Assembly (NCBI GenBank): GCA_004347695.1 | Contig: SLTK01000010.1 | Span: 78,518 to 142,517 of the forward strand | Origin: Chloroflexota bacterium | Lineage (GTDB): Bacteria > Chloroflexota > Anaerolineae > Anaerolineales > Anaerolineaceae | Direction: 5' to 3' | DNA: 64,000 nt | Part shown: piece after piece, positions 33,170 through 40,915 of the stretch | How the letters are laid out: each line of letters opens with the position of its first letter | Numbering within the stretch: the stretch's first letter is position 1 | Made by a program: the position numbers and the translations under genes | The notes under the pieces: model-generated | Seen by the model: only the letters and a program-made list of their open reading frames with translations | The model's database searches: none | Told to the model about the DNA's origin: nothing

Positions 33170-33636
33170 TTTCGCAAGGTCGCAATCATTCGGAGAGGTT
33201 TTTCGAGCAATTCGAAGGCTGCAAGGATATCCGGTACGACGATATCAGCAGCGAACAGTGTTTCCTGGGCAGCGCCTTCGCGGGAAAGTACGCAAATTCC
33301 TACTGCAGCAGCGCGCAGCATTTCACTGTCATTTGCCCCCTGTCCAATGGCCACGACATGCGCAGCGCCCAACTTTTGAATGAATGCCGCTTTTTGGGCG
33401 CTTTCATCGCCTGGTTGAATAATATGGGCATTCAAGTCGAGTTGGTGATCAATTTGATTCTGCCCACCGTAAGTATTGGCGGTCAGCAGATGAATCTCGA
33501 GCCGGTCGCGCAGGGTTTTGAACGTGCGGACAACCCCGTCCTGCAATTTCCCGTCCAGGGCCAGCGTACCGTTTACATCACAGACCAGGTAGTTGAGTTT
33601 TAAGGTTCCCCGCCCAGGCACATTCAATTCGATCAT
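33166..33636 (-). CDS. Small HAD-superfamily hydrolase (soluble P-type ATPase-like)
   Basis: 156-residue cytoplasmic protein with the core of the haloacid dehalogenase fold: VCDVNGTLALDG (residue 18, nucleophile Asp), LLTANTYGG (motif II Thr), and VVAIGQGANDSEML (about 92) with the acidic motif IV. The DxNGT variant fits the group once called soluble P-type ATPases, related to the phosphorylation domain of cation pumps. No cap domain. Substrate unknown. On the minus strand TATAAT lies six bases before the ATG, so the gene seems leaderless; it shares an intergenic region with the divergent lipoprotein at 33690. Confidence 0.82.
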   Translation of the reverse strand: MIELNVPGRGTLKLNYLVCDVNGTLALDGKLQDGVVRTFKTLRDRLEIHLLTANTYGGQNQIDHQLDLNAHIIQPGDESAQKAAFIQKLGAAHVVAIGQGANDSEMLRAAAVGICVLSREGAAQETLFAADIVVPDILAAFELLEKPLRMIATLRK

Positions 33637-33689
33637 AGGTCAATTATAATACAGCAAAATTACCAGACTTACCGGGTACAATAACCAAC

Positions 33690-34724
33690 ATGACTTCGAA
33701 GAACGCAATACGCCCATTTATACACATTACCTTGCTCCTGCTTTTTGCGGTCATGGCAGCCTGTTCTGCCGGTCCAGGCGTCACGCAAGTTCCACCAATC
33801 GATCCATCCCCTTCGCCAGTCCCCACCGTGGCTGTCCCACCCACGCCAACACCCGTCCCGGCTTCAGTCTGGTTGATCGCCGGTCCGGAGGTGGATGCCG
33901 GGCTGCGCGAGGATTACTCGAATGTGCTGGCAAATCAAGCTGCACAGGACAATCTGGCCTTCGAGATAAAGGATGGCTTCAGGCAGAGCGATGTGCCAGC
34001 TGATTTAAAGATTGCGATTTTTCTATCGCCCCCGGATGACATTTCAACCCTGGCTGTCAGCCTGCCAACCACCCAATTCGTTGCGGTGACCTCCGCTGAC
34101 CTGCAGCCCGCAGCCAATTTGAGCGTGATCCGCACGGCTGACAACCAGGCTGTGTTTCTGGCCGGCTACCTGGCAACACTGAATGCGCCGGATTTTCGTT
34201 CCGGCGCCCTGTTTGTGGACGGCGCAGCCAACAGCGCTTTATTGCAGGATAGCTTTATAAATGGCGGCCGGTATTTTTGCGGTCGCTGCGCCCCGGTTTT
34301 CGCGCCGATTGTCCTTTTTCCGCAGGTGGGAGTAGTGCCCGCCAATGCCGATGCGGCTGGCTGGCTGGCAGCCTTCGATGCGCTCAACCAGAATAACATT
34401 GAAATGCTCTACCTGCCGGCCGAAGGTCTGCTGCCGGATTTCCTGGCTTACCTGGCCGGAATCAATGTCAAGGTTATCAGCAATGCCCCCCCGCCGGCCG
34501 GCAGCGAAGGCTTGTGGGTGGCGACCGTCCAGTCCGATACGCTGGCAGCCATACAGGCTCTCTGGCCGGATTTGATCGCCGGGACGGGCGGCAAAATCGG
34601 TCTGGCCGGCCTGACATTGACCAACGTCAACGGTGCAAACCTGTCTTTGGGTCGGCAGCAACTGGCTGAAAAAATTATCCCCGATTTGACCAGCGGAATC
34701 ATTTCACCGCTGAGCGTTCCGTAA
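33690..34724 (+). CDS. BMP-family-like lipoprotein without transporter genes
   Basis: 344 aa. Signal peptide and lipobox (LLFAVMAACSAG, Cys at about 24), a Pro/Thr-rich linker (PSPSPVPTVAVPPTPTPVP) and then a periplasmic-binding-protein-like body: VWLIAGPEVDAGLRED, LAGYLATLN, NIEMLYLPAEG, GGKIGLAGLTLTNVNGANL. This order is that of the BMP/PnrA family but divergent from the copy at 49805. TACAAT ends seven bases before the ATG, so translation looks leaderless. No ABC genes are adjacent; it may feed the transporter at 51470-55594 or act as a sensor. Confidence 0.7.
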   Translation: MTSKNAIRPFIHITLLLLFAVMAACSAGPGVTQVPPIDPSPSPVPTVAVPPTPTPVPASVWLIAGPEVDAGLREDYSNVLANQAAQDNLAFEIKDGFRQSDVPADLKIAIFLSPPDDISTLAVSLPTTQFVAVTSADLQPAANLSVIRTADNQAVFLAGYLATLNAPDFRSGALFVDGAANSALLQDSFINGGRYFCGRCAPVFAPIVLFPQVGVVPANADAAGWLAAFDALNQNNIEMLYLPAEGLLPDFLAYLAGINVKVISNAPPPAGSEGLWVATVQSDTLAAIQALWPDLIAGTGGKIGLAGLTLTNVNGANLSLGRQQLAEKIIPDLTSGIISPLSVP

Positions 34725-34804
34725 GTAAAAATGTGTCGCGTGTCATGGGTCACGTTTCACGATTTACGTGGCACCTGACACTTGGCACGTGGCCCGGGAT
34801 ACGC
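34725..34804. repeat. Short degenerate GTCACG/CACGTG-rich stretch
   Basis: Between convergent genes, several close variants of GTCAcGTTTCACG, GTGGCACCTGACACTTGGCACGTGG appear within 60 bases (units GTGTCATGGGTCACG, TTTCACGATTTACG, TGGCACCTGACAC). It looks like decayed short repeats. No clear terminator. Confidence 0.4.
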
Positions 34805-35428
34805 CTACCCGCGGAATTCTTCCATAGAGGTCTGGCCGGGTGGAGTAATGTTGCGCCGCTGCAGCACCTGTCCAACGGTTAGCCACAGGATCTTGATATC
34901 CAGGCCAAATGACCAGTGGTCAACATACCACACATCCAGCGCGAATTTTTCTTCCCAGGTGAGCGCGTTACGCCCGTTGACCTGCGCCCAGCCCGTGATG
35001 CCCGGCAGTACGTCATGCCGGCGGCGCTGCTCCGCCGAATAACGCGGCAGATACTCCACCAGCAACGGGCGAGGGCCAACCAGGCTCATCTCTCCGCGCA
35101 GCACATTGATCAACTCTGGCAGCTCATCCAGGCTGCTAGCCCGTAAAAAGTGGCCCAGGCGGGTAATTCGTTGCGTATCCGGCAGTGGTTTACCGTTACT
35201 GTCCAGTTCATTCGACATCGAACGAAATTTGTACAGGGTAAAAATTTTTCCGTTGTAACCCGGTCTGGCCTGGCTGAATAAAATTGGCCGCCCGTGTTTT
35301 ATCCAGACCAGCACTGCCAGAATTGCCAGCAGCGGAGAGGTTAATATCAGCCCCAGGCTGGAAATAAACAAATCGAATATTCTTTTAGGCAGGGGTATTC
35401 GTGAAATTCCGGAATGGCGGCCAGGCAT
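34805..35428 (-). CDS. Bacterial sugar transferase (phosphoglycosyltransferase, PglC-like)
   Basis: Monotopic phosphoglycosyltransferase that moves a sugar phosphate from a nucleotide sugar to undecaprenyl phosphate, the first step of surface glycan or exopolysaccharide synthesis. 207 aa, the minimal catalytic size. Seen: a basic start and re-entrant helix (about 14-45, KRIFDLFISSLGLILTSP), PILFSQARPGYNGK, LYKFRSM, the catalytic SLDELPELINVLRGEMSLVG (Asp-Glu dyad), and GITGWAQVNGRN. TACAAT on the minus strand ends six bases before the ATG, so it looks leaderless. No other glycan genes are near. Divergent from the selenoprotein gene. Confidence 0.92.
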   Translation of the reverse strand: MPGRHSGISRIPLPKRIFDLFISSLGLILTSPLLAILAVLVWIKHGRPILFSQARPGYNGKIFTLYKFRSMSNELDSNGKPLPDTQRITRLGHFLRASSLDELPELINVLRGEMSLVGPRPLLVEYLPRYSAEQRRRHDVLPGITGWAQVNGRNALTWEEKFALDVWYVDHWSFGLDIKILWLTVGQVLQRRNITPPGQTSMEEFRG

Positions 35429-35462
35429 ATGCGCATTGTACCAAAATCCCGAACGGTTGGAT

Positions 35463-35468
35463 TATAAT
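35463..35468 (+). promoter_or_regulatory. Possible -10 element of the selenoprotein-trpS unit
   Basis: TATAAT at 35463-35468, 32 bases before the selenoprotein start. No good -35 hexamer lies 16-18 bases upstream. Confidence 0.35.
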
Positions 35469-35500
35469 TTCGCCAACTGATAGAACCCAGGAGAGGTTTC

Positions 35501-35758
35501 ATGCGGCTGAAGATCAGCATCGAATATTGCGCGGTTTGACACTATACAGACAGAGCTGCCGGTCTGGCAGTCGACCTGCTCAAGTACTATGAGCCTGAAA
35601 TCGAATCCTTGACGTTAATTCCGTCTTCAGGCGGCAAGTTCGAAATCACCGTCAACCAGCAGTTGCTTTTTTCGAAAGCTGAGCTCCACCGGCATGCTAT
35701 TCCCGGTGAAATAACCACCCTGATCTCTAACTACCTCACGGAAGGCAATCCATCATGA
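35501..35758 (+). CDS. SelW/Rdx-family selenoprotein with in-frame UGA (Sec13)
   Basis: Thioredoxin-like redox protein, 85 residues, if UGA at 35537-35539 is read as selenocysteine. ATG 35501 has AGGAGAGG (35490-35497) upstream. Before the UGA the frame codes MRLKISIEYCAV; then comes HYTDRAAGLAVDLLKYY, LTLIPSSGGKFEITVN and LLFSKAELHRHAIPGEI. This is the Rdx pattern: a CxxU (CxxC in other members) motif, a helix, an SGGxFEVxVN-like strand and a K near residue 60. The rest of the frame has no other stop and ends at TGA 35756-35758, four bases into trpS. A hairpin directly after the UGA acts as candidate SECIS. Ordinary gene finding would split or miss it. Alternative: a gene broken by a nonsense change. 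Confidence 0.85.
35551..35573 (+). promoter_or_regulatory. Candidate bacterial SECIS hairpin
   Basis: Within the coding sequence after UGA, CTGCC (35556-35560), loop GGTCT (35561-35565) and GGCAG (35566-35570), extended by a G-U pair. The GGUCU loop is the same as in the well-known E. coli fdhF SECIS, and its distance from the UGA (loop begins 24 bases after the U) is about the same (21 there). Confidence 0.75.
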
Positions 35759-36741
35759 CCAAAAAGGGACGCGTTTTCTCCGGCGCCCGCCCCACCGGGC
35801 GTCAGCATCTTGGCAACTATCTTGGCGCTATGCGTAATTATGTTGCGTTGCAGGATGACTACGACTGCATATACTGCGTTGTCGATGTTCACGCATTGAC
35901 CACGCTGGAAACCACGCTGGAACTGAAGCAAAATACCTACGATATGGCGCTGGACTGGCTGGCTGTTGGAATTCGCCCGGAGGAATCGGTCGTCTTCGTC
36001 CAATCGCATGTTCCTCAGGTGATGGAACTGCACACTTATCTTTCGATGGTCACTCCGCTCGGCAAACTGACTGACCTGCCGACTTTTAAAGACAAGGTGC
36101 GCGAGAATCCCAATAATATCAACTATGGTCTGGTAGGTTATCCGGTACTGATGGCAGCCGACATTCTGCTCTACGGCACCGATTTCGTCCCGGTAGGCAT
36201 CGATCAGGCGCCGCATCTCGAATTCACTCGCGAAGTAGTACGCTCCTTCAACTACCGCTATGGCAAACCGGTGCTCAAAGAGCCGCAGATGAAAGCCACC
36301 TCGGTGCCTAAGGTGCTGGGAATCGACGGGGTGCAGAAAATGAGCAAGAGCCTCAACAATCACATCGAACTGGCTGCCACGCCGGAAGAAACCACCCAGC
36401 GGATAATGCAAATGGTCACCGACCCGGCGCGGGTACGCCGAAGCGACCCGGGCAACCCGGACGTGTGCAATGTGTTCTCGCTCCACAAAATTTTCTCGCC
36501 GCAGGCGGATGTTGACATGGTCAACGTGGAATGCCGCCGGGCAGGTATTGGTTGTGTTGACTGCAAGAAATTGCTGGCAAAAAACTTGAACGCTCACCTG
36601 GAACCCTTCCGCGCCCGCCGCGCTGACCTGGATAAAAACCCCGCATACATCTGGGATGTTCTGGACGACGGCGCCAGACGGGCAAATGTGCTTGCCGAAG
36701 AAACCATGGTGGCCGTGCGCAGCGCCATCGGGCTGCCCTGA
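35755..36741 (+). CDS. trpS: Tryptophanyl-tRNA synthetase
   Basis: Class I aminoacyl-tRNA synthetase that charges tRNA-Trp. 328 aa, the normal compact size. Seen: the ARPTGRQHLGNYLGA motif (HIGH equivalent, residues about 10-24), YLSMVTPLGKLTDLPTFKDK, the substrate region GYPVLMAADILLYGTDFVPVG (read in parts, about 125), and the KMSKS loop GVQKMSKSLNNH (about 196). The start overlaps the end of the selenoprotein frame by four bases, so they are translationally coupled; its last base is shared with dtd. Confidence 0.96.
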   Translation: MTKKGRVFSGARPTGRQHLGNYLGAMRNYVALQDDYDCIYCVVDVHALTTLETTLELKQNTYDMALDWLAVGIRPEESVVFVQSHVPQVMELHTYLSMVTPLGKLTDLPTFKDKVRENPNNINYGLVGYPVLMAADILLYGTDFVPVGIDQAPHLEFTREVVRSFNYRYGKPVLKEPQMKATSVPKVLGIDGVQKMSKSLNNHIELAATPEETTQRIMQMVTDPARVRRSDPGNPDVCNVFSLHKIFSPQADVDMVNVECRRAGIGCVDCKKLLAKNLNAHLEPFRARRADLDKNPAYIWDVLDDGARRANVLAEETMVAVRSAIGLP

Positions 36742-37178
36742 TGCGGGCAGTCGTTCAGCGCGTCAAGCGCGGTTCCGTACAGGTGGATGGCAAATCCATC
36801 GCGGAGATTGGCCGCGGTTATGTCATTTTGCTGGGTGTTGGTCCGGCCGATACCGACGCGACTGCGGCTGCCCTGGCCAAAAAAATATCCTTGCTGCGTG
36901 TCTTCGAAGACGAACAGGGCAAAATGAACTTGTCAATTCAGGATGTCGGCGGCCAGGCGCTGGTCGTATCGCAGTTTACACTTTATGCGGATACCAGCCG
37001 GGGCAACCGACCTTCGTTCATCAACGCAGCCGCGCCGGAGACCGCCAGCCCGCTGGTGCAGCGTTTCGCTGCCCACCTCGCCGGTTTCGGCATACCCGTG
37101 CAGCAGGGCGAATTTGGCGCGCACATGCTGGTGGATATCGAAAACGACGGCCCGGTCACGATTTGGTTCGAATTTTGA
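36741..37178 (+). CDS. dtd: D-aminoacyl-tRNA deacylase
   Basis: Removes D-amino acids (and glycine on tRNA-Ala) wrongly attached to tRNA. 145 aa. Seen: MRAVVQRVKRGSVQVDGK at the start, the catalytic SQFTLYADTSRGNRPSF block (SQxTL, about residue 78) and the GANMxV-like GAHMLVDIENDGPVT near the end; the last motif reads GAHM where most members have GANM. The ATG overlaps the trpS stop (TGATG), giving a proof-reading gene next to a synthetase. Confidence 0.95.
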   Translation: MRAVVQRVKRGSVQVDGKSIAEIGRGYVILLGVGPADTDATAAALAKKISLLRVFEDEQGKMNLSIQDVGGQALVVSQFTLYADTSRGNRPSFINAAAPETASPLVQRFAAHLAGFGIPVQQGEFGAHMLVDIENDGPVTIWFEF

Positions 37179-37218
37179 AGAATTTCCGAACAACAACCGC
37201 CTGGAAAATCAATTTCAT

Positions 37219-37248
37219 TTGACTATTCGCCGCTTGATATGGTAATAT
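37219..37248 (+). promoter_or_regulatory. Promoter of infC-rpmI-rplT
   Basis: -35 TTGACT (37219-37224), 18-base spacer, -10 TAATAT (37243-37248). The -10 lies inside a palindrome (CTTGATAT-GG-TAATATCAAG, 37232-37251) that could be an operator. Confidence 0.65.
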
Positions 37249-37259
37249 CAAGCTACTTA

Positions 37260-37282
37260 TATCCGTTAGCGCGAAACGGATA
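37260..37282 (+). promoter_or_regulatory. Leader hairpin upstream of infC
   Basis: TATCCGTT and AACGGATA around AGCGCGA, starting a few bases after the predicted transcription start and followed by CTTTTAAAT. Possibly an RNA stability or translation control element for the IF3 operon. Confidence 0.5.
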
Positions 37283-37323
37283 CTTTTAAATCAGCATGTC
37301 TTTTTCGAGAGAGGAGAAAGCCC

Positions 37324-37884
37324 ATTAGTACCACAAATTACCGGGTAAATGAGGCGATCCGCGTGCCAGAAGTGCGCGTAATTGGGCCAAATGGGGAGAA
37401 CCTGGGGGTTATCCCGATTGAAACGGCTCTTAAGGTCGCCAGGGAAGCCGAGTTGGATCTCGTCGAGGTTTCTGGCAATGCTGTACCGCCTGTTTGCCGT
37501 GTCATGGATTTTGGCAAGTTCCTGTATGAACGCACCAAAAAGGACCGCGAGGCGCGCAAAGCACAGACCAAGATCGAAGTCAAAGAAATTCGACTACGCC
37601 CCAAGACCAACGAACACCACCGCGGTTTTAAAACCCGCGACGCCCGCCGCTGGTTGTTGGACGGCATGAAAGTCCGCGTAACGATTCGCTTCCGTGGACG
37701 CGAAATCGATTATCCAGAGCTGGCGCTTGAAGACCTGCGCGAAATCGCCCAGGAATTAGTCGATATCGCCGTCGTCGAGCAAGCTCCAATGATCGAAGGC
37801 CGCACGATGACGATGGTTTTGAATGCAGCGCGACCATCCAAGAAAAAACCGACCGAGGAACCTCAACAAGAATCAATCGAGTAG
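37324..37884 (+). CDS. infC: Translation initiation factor IF-3 (AUU start)
   Basis: Binds the 30S subunit and checks start-codon pairing. 186 aa when started at ATT 37324, six bases after GAGAGGAGAAA. The first residues then read (M)STTNYRVNEAIRVPEVRVIG, the usual IF3 start; starting at the later GTG 37363 would cut off the conserved YRVNEAIR. Two domains with a charged linker: N (about 5-80, VCRVMDFGKFLYERTKK) and C (about 90-178, IRLRPKTNEHHRGFK, EDLREIAQELVD). The AUU start is the known autoregulation device: IF3 rejects its own start codon. Tail Lys/Glu-rich. First of infC-rpmI-rplT. Confidence 0.95.
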   Translation: MSTTNYRVNEAIRVPEVRVIGPNGENLGVIPIETALKVAREAELDLVEVSGNAVPPVCRVMDFGKFLYERTKKDREARKAQTKIEVKEIRLRPKTNEHHRGFKTRDARRWLLDGMKVRVTIRFRGREIDYPELALEDLREIAQELVDIAVVEQAPMIEGRTMTMVLNAARPSKKKPTEEPQQESIE

Positions 37885-37924
37885 GCTGACTTGATTAACA
37901 AGGCTGGCCAGATTCCTTAAGTTT

Positions 37925-37977
37925 TTACCAATTCGCGAATATTCTGGTATAATTTGCGGTCGCGCAAGCAGACCGCA
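37925..37977 (+). promoter_or_regulatory. Internal promoter and leader hairpin before rpmI
   Basis: -35 TTACCA (37925-37930), 17-base spacer, extended -10 TGGTATAAT (37945-37953). The hairpin TGCGGTC/GACCGCA (37955-37961, 37971-37977) begins the leader and might be the site where L20 controls its own operon; that role is inferred. Confidence 0.6.
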
Positions 37978-38003
37978 TTTAATTTAACGAGAGGAGTAAA
38001 GCT

Positions 38004-38234
38004 GTGCCTCGCAAGCTTAAAGACGCAAAAATCAAGCTGAAGACCCATAAAGCGACCTCAAAACGGTTTCGCATGACCGGGTCCGGCATCCTGGTACGCA
38101 CCAAGGGCGGTAAAAGCCATCTGCGCCGCCGCACTTCCAAGCGCACCAAGGCATTATTGAGCGAGATGATCCCCGTAGAAGGGGAAAGCATCATCAAGCG
38201 CGTTATTCGACTGGCCCCCTACCTCAAAAAGTAG
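38004..38234 (+). CDS. rpmI: Ribosomal protein L35
   Basis: Small basic 50S protein. 76 aa from GTG 38004, with GAGAGGAG (37990-37997) upstream. The core LKTHKATSKRFRMTGSG and GKSHLRRRTSKRTKALL matches L35. It is about ten residues longer than usual at the N-terminus (MPRKLKDAKI before the LKTHK start), so this lineage either has an extended form or begins slightly later; no inner start with a ribosome site is seen. Second gene of the IF3 operon. Confidence 0.92.
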   Translation: MPRKLKDAKIKLKTHKATSKRFRMTGSGILVRTKGGKSHLRRRTSKRTKALLSEMIPVEGESIIKRVIRLAPYLKK

Positions 38235-38320
38235 GGATTTGTTCGTTTTTTTTTGTGCGGCTGTTGGGTGCTCGCAACAGGTGATTTCACCGGCGCCCAG
38301 GGGTACGCAAAGGAGTAGAA

Positions 38321-38668
38321 ATGCGTGTAAAAGGCGGCCCTCAAGGCCATCTCCGTCATAAAAAGATCTTAAAATTAGCAAAAGGTCAGCGAGGCTCAAA
38401 GCACCTGCTCTTCCGCCGGGCAAATGAAGCCATGCTGAAGGCTCTGTGGTATTCGTTCCGCGACCGCCGCACCCGCAAGCGCGACTTGCGCAAGCTGTGG
38501 ATCGCCCGCATCAACGCCGCGGCGCGCATCAACGGCATCAGCTACTCTCGGCTGGTGTTCGCCCTGCGCAAAGCCAATATCGACCTCAATCGCAAGATGC
38601 TGGCCGACATTGCTGTCCGCGACCCGCAAGCCTTCACTGCCATCGTCACCCAGGCTAAGTCTGCCTGA
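38321..38668 (+). CDS. rplT: Ribosomal protein L20
   Basis: 50S assembly protein that binds 23S rRNA. 115 aa from ATG 38321 with AAAGGAG before it. Seen: the basic N-terminal extension ([19 protein letters not shown]), FRARRTRKR-like [24 protein letters not shown], split here by eye, and the C-terminal [25 protein letters not shown] in the usual order. The terminator at 38703 follows. Confidence 0.96.
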   Translation: MRVKGGPQGHLRHKKILKLAKGQRGSKHLLFRRANEAMLKALWYSFRDRRTRKRDLRKLWIARINAAARINGISYSRLVFALRKANIDLNRKMLADIAVRDPQAFTAIVTQAKSA

Positions 38669-38702
38669 TTGCCCTGCCACAGCGGTTCTGCAAAGCGAAT
38701 TC

Positions 38703-38738
38703 ACACGGGATGACCATCGTCGTCCCGTGTATATTTTT
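38703..38738 (+). terminator. Intrinsic terminator after rplT
   Basis: Stem ACACGGGATGA (38703-38713), loop CCATCG, TCGTCCCGTGT (38720-38730), followed by ATATTTTT. Confidence 0.85.
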
Positions 38739-38757
38739 AATTTAACCGGCTATACTA

Positions 38758-39555
38758 ATGAGCAACCTTATGATTACCTCGTCCCAGAATCCCAAAATCA
38801 AACGCATCCGCGGGCTGCTGGAGAACCGGAAAGACCGCCAGCAGGAAAAAGTCTTTGTCATCGAAGGCATCCGGCTGACTGAAGAAGCGCTAAAGTCAGA
38901 GCGTCCAATCGAAATGGTTTTGTATAGCGCAGAACTTTCCCCTCGCGGTTTCGCCTTAGTTACGCAATTCTCGGCGATGGGCTGCCCGGTCGAGGAAGTG
39001 GATGCCGGGATCCTGCGCAGCCTGTCAGAAACCGAGACCTCGCAGGGCATTCTGGCCGTTCTGCCTCAGCCGGTAAGTGAATTGCCCAAAATCTGGGACC
39101 TGCTGTTGGTGCTTGACCGCATCCGCGATCCAGGCAACCTGGGTACCATGCTGCGGAACGCGGCCGGCGCTGGAGTTCAGGCGGTGGTGCTGACGCCCGG
39201 CAGCGTGGATGCCTTTAGCCCAAAGGTTGTGCGCGCCGCTATGGGCGCCCACTTCCGTCTGCCAATCCTGACGCTGGACTGGCCTGAAATTATTGCAGCT
39301 TGCAGGCAATCCGATCCACAACCGGCGGCTTTGCTGGTGGCAGATTCCGCCGGCGGTGATCCATGCTGGGATGCAGACCTGCGCCAACGACTGGCGCTGG
39401 TGATTGGCTCCGAGGCCGATGGCCCGCAGCAAGCCGCCCTGGAAGCTGCCAACGGCTTGGTGCATATCCCCATGCCCGGAAAAACCGAGTCGCTTAACGC
39501 AGCCGCTGCAGCCGCCATCCTACTTTACGAAGTGGTTCGACAGAGGAATTTGTGA
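38758..39555 (+). CDS. TrmH/SpoU-family RNA 2'-O-methyltransferase
   Basis: SAM-dependent methyltransferase with a trefoil-knot fold that modifies rRNA or tRNA. 265 aa: an N-terminal substrate-binding domain (about 1-95, KIKRIRGLLENRKDRQQEKV) and the SpoU domain (about 105-260) with the three motifs RIRDPGNLGTMLRNAAGAG, VIGSEADGP and IPMPGKTESLNAAAAAAILLYE. The exact target nucleotide cannot be told (rRNA 23S is common for this type). The stop overlaps the GTG start of the DUF711 gene. Confidence 0.93.
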   Translation: MSNLMITSSQNPKIKRIRGLLENRKDRQQEKVFVIEGIRLTEEALKSERPIEMVLYSAELSPRGFALVTQFSAMGCPVEEVDAGILRSLSETETSQGILAVLPQPVSELPKIWDLLLVLDRIRDPGNLGTMLRNAAGAGVQAVVLTPGSVDAFSPKVVRAAMGAHFRLPILTLDWPEIIAACRQSDPQPAALLVADSAGGDPCWDADLRQRLALVIGSEADGPQQAALEAANGLVHIPMPGKTESLNAAAAAAILLYEVVRQRNL

Positions 39556-40781
39556 ATATTCGCTCCATCACTATCTTTTATGATCCTGCCCTGGGTGGAG
39601 TAACTCCGCCGCTGGAAGCTCTGGGTCAATTTGCTTCAGCCGCCAAACATGCTCTTCAGGCCAAAAATTTCCCGGTGCAATCCATTCGGCTGGCAACCTC
39701 CCCTTTTCCAGGGTGGGCTCCCAGGCTGACCAGTGATGCTTTGGCCGCACTTGCAGTTGACCTGGAATCGCAGGCCGCCAGCCGCGGTTTCAACTACGTG
39801 TCGCTTGGCCCTGCAGACCCCGCCAACCCGGCCAGTTACCTTGCAATCCCCGCGATTCTGGCAGCAGCTCAATCTGTGTTCGCTACCGGACTGATGACCT
39901 CGGCCGGCGGGAAAGTCTCTCTGCCAGCGGTCCGAGCCTGCGCTGAAATTGTCACTCAGGCTGCCAAAATTTCGCCTGACGGCTTCACCAATCTACGTTT
40001 CGCCGCGTTGGGAAATGTGCCGCCCGGCTCACCATTCCTGCCATCCGCGTATCACTCGGCAGGAGCGCCGCCTGCGGTTGCACTGGCGGTTGAATCCGCC
40101 GATCTGGCGCTGGAAGTCTTCAAGCAGGCGACTTCGCTGGAAAGCGCCCGCCGAGGATTGCTCAACCGGTTGGAAGAACACGCTGTCCATTTGCAGACAG
40201 CCATGGCCGAACCCTGTCAGCGATTCGGAGTACGCTTTTTAGGCCTGGATTATTCGCTGGCGCCGTATCCATCAGAAACCTGTTCGAGTGGCTCTGCCCT
40301 GGAAAGCCTGGGACTATCTCGCCTGGGGTTATTCGGGACATTGGCAGCCGCCGCATTTTTGGCGGATACGTTAGATCGCGGAAATTGGCCGCGTTCCGGA
40401 TTTAATGGGTTGATGCTGCCGGTGCTGGAGGATATCACCCTGGCTGCCCGTGCGGCGGAAGGTAGCCTGACCGTGCGGGATTTGCTCATGGTTTCGGCGG
40501 TCTGCGGCACCGGGCTGGATACGGTTCCTTTGCCCGGGGAAGCAACAGCAGCGCAGCTAGCCGCCATTCTGCTGGATGTGGCAGTGCTGTCGCAGCGCCT
40601 TGACAAGTCGCTCACCGCCCGGTTGATGCCTATTCCAGGTAAAGTTGCCGGCGAGCGCACCGATTTTGAATTCGAATTTTTCGCTAACAGCCGTGTAATG
40701 GCCTTGAACGCTGAACCGTTAACCGGTTTTTTGGCCGGCGATGAAGAAATCGACTTTCATCCGAGGGCGAGTTATCGTTGA
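39552..40781 (+). CDS. DUF711 (UPF0210) family protein
   Basis: 409 aa, soluble, GTG start at 39552 overlapping the previous stop. The start (NIRSITIFYDPALGG) and in particular the end (PGKVAGERTDFEFEFFANSRVMAL) fit the DUF711 family, related to pyruvate-formate-lyase-like folds by structure but of unknown reaction. Other parts: RFAALGNVPPGSPFLPSAYH and VCGTGLDTVPLPGEATAAQLA, read in pieces, also typical. The protein is less conserved than bacterial UPF0210 and may be a lineage-specific branch. Translationally coupled to the methyltransferase. Confidence 0.8.
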   Translation: MNIRSITIFYDPALGGVTPPLEALGQFASAAKHALQAKNFPVQSIRLATSPFPGWAPRLTSDALAALAVDLESQAASRGFNYVSLGPADPANPASYLAIPAILAAAQSVFATGLMTSAGGKVSLPAVRACAEIVTQAAKISPDGFTNLRFAALGNVPPGSPFLPSAYHSAGAPPAVALAVESADLALEVFKQATSLESARRGLLNRLEEHAVHLQTAMAEPCQRFGVRFLGLDYSLAPYPSETCSSGSALESLGLSRLGLFGTLAAAAFLADTLDRGNWPRSGFNGLMLPVLEDITLAARAAEGSLTVRDLLMVSAVCGTGLDTVPLPGEATAAQLAAILLDVAVLSQRLDKSLTARLMPIPGKVAGERTDFEFEFFANSRVMALNAEPLTGFLAGDEEIDFHPRASYR

Positions 40782-40915
40782 TTTTTTGTGCCCCGGAGGC
40801 GCAAATGAGGCGGAATTTGGCGGTTGGATCGAGGGCTGCTCGCATCAGGGTGATTGGTGCTCTTGCGTCTTAATCTTTAATCCAGGTATTAACCCAATTG
40901 CTCCGAGGGGAGGAG

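Noticed and set aside
35401..35592. 63-codon frame crossing the selenoprotein start
   Set aside because: Out of frame with the Rdx-like sequence, no motif and no ribosome site.
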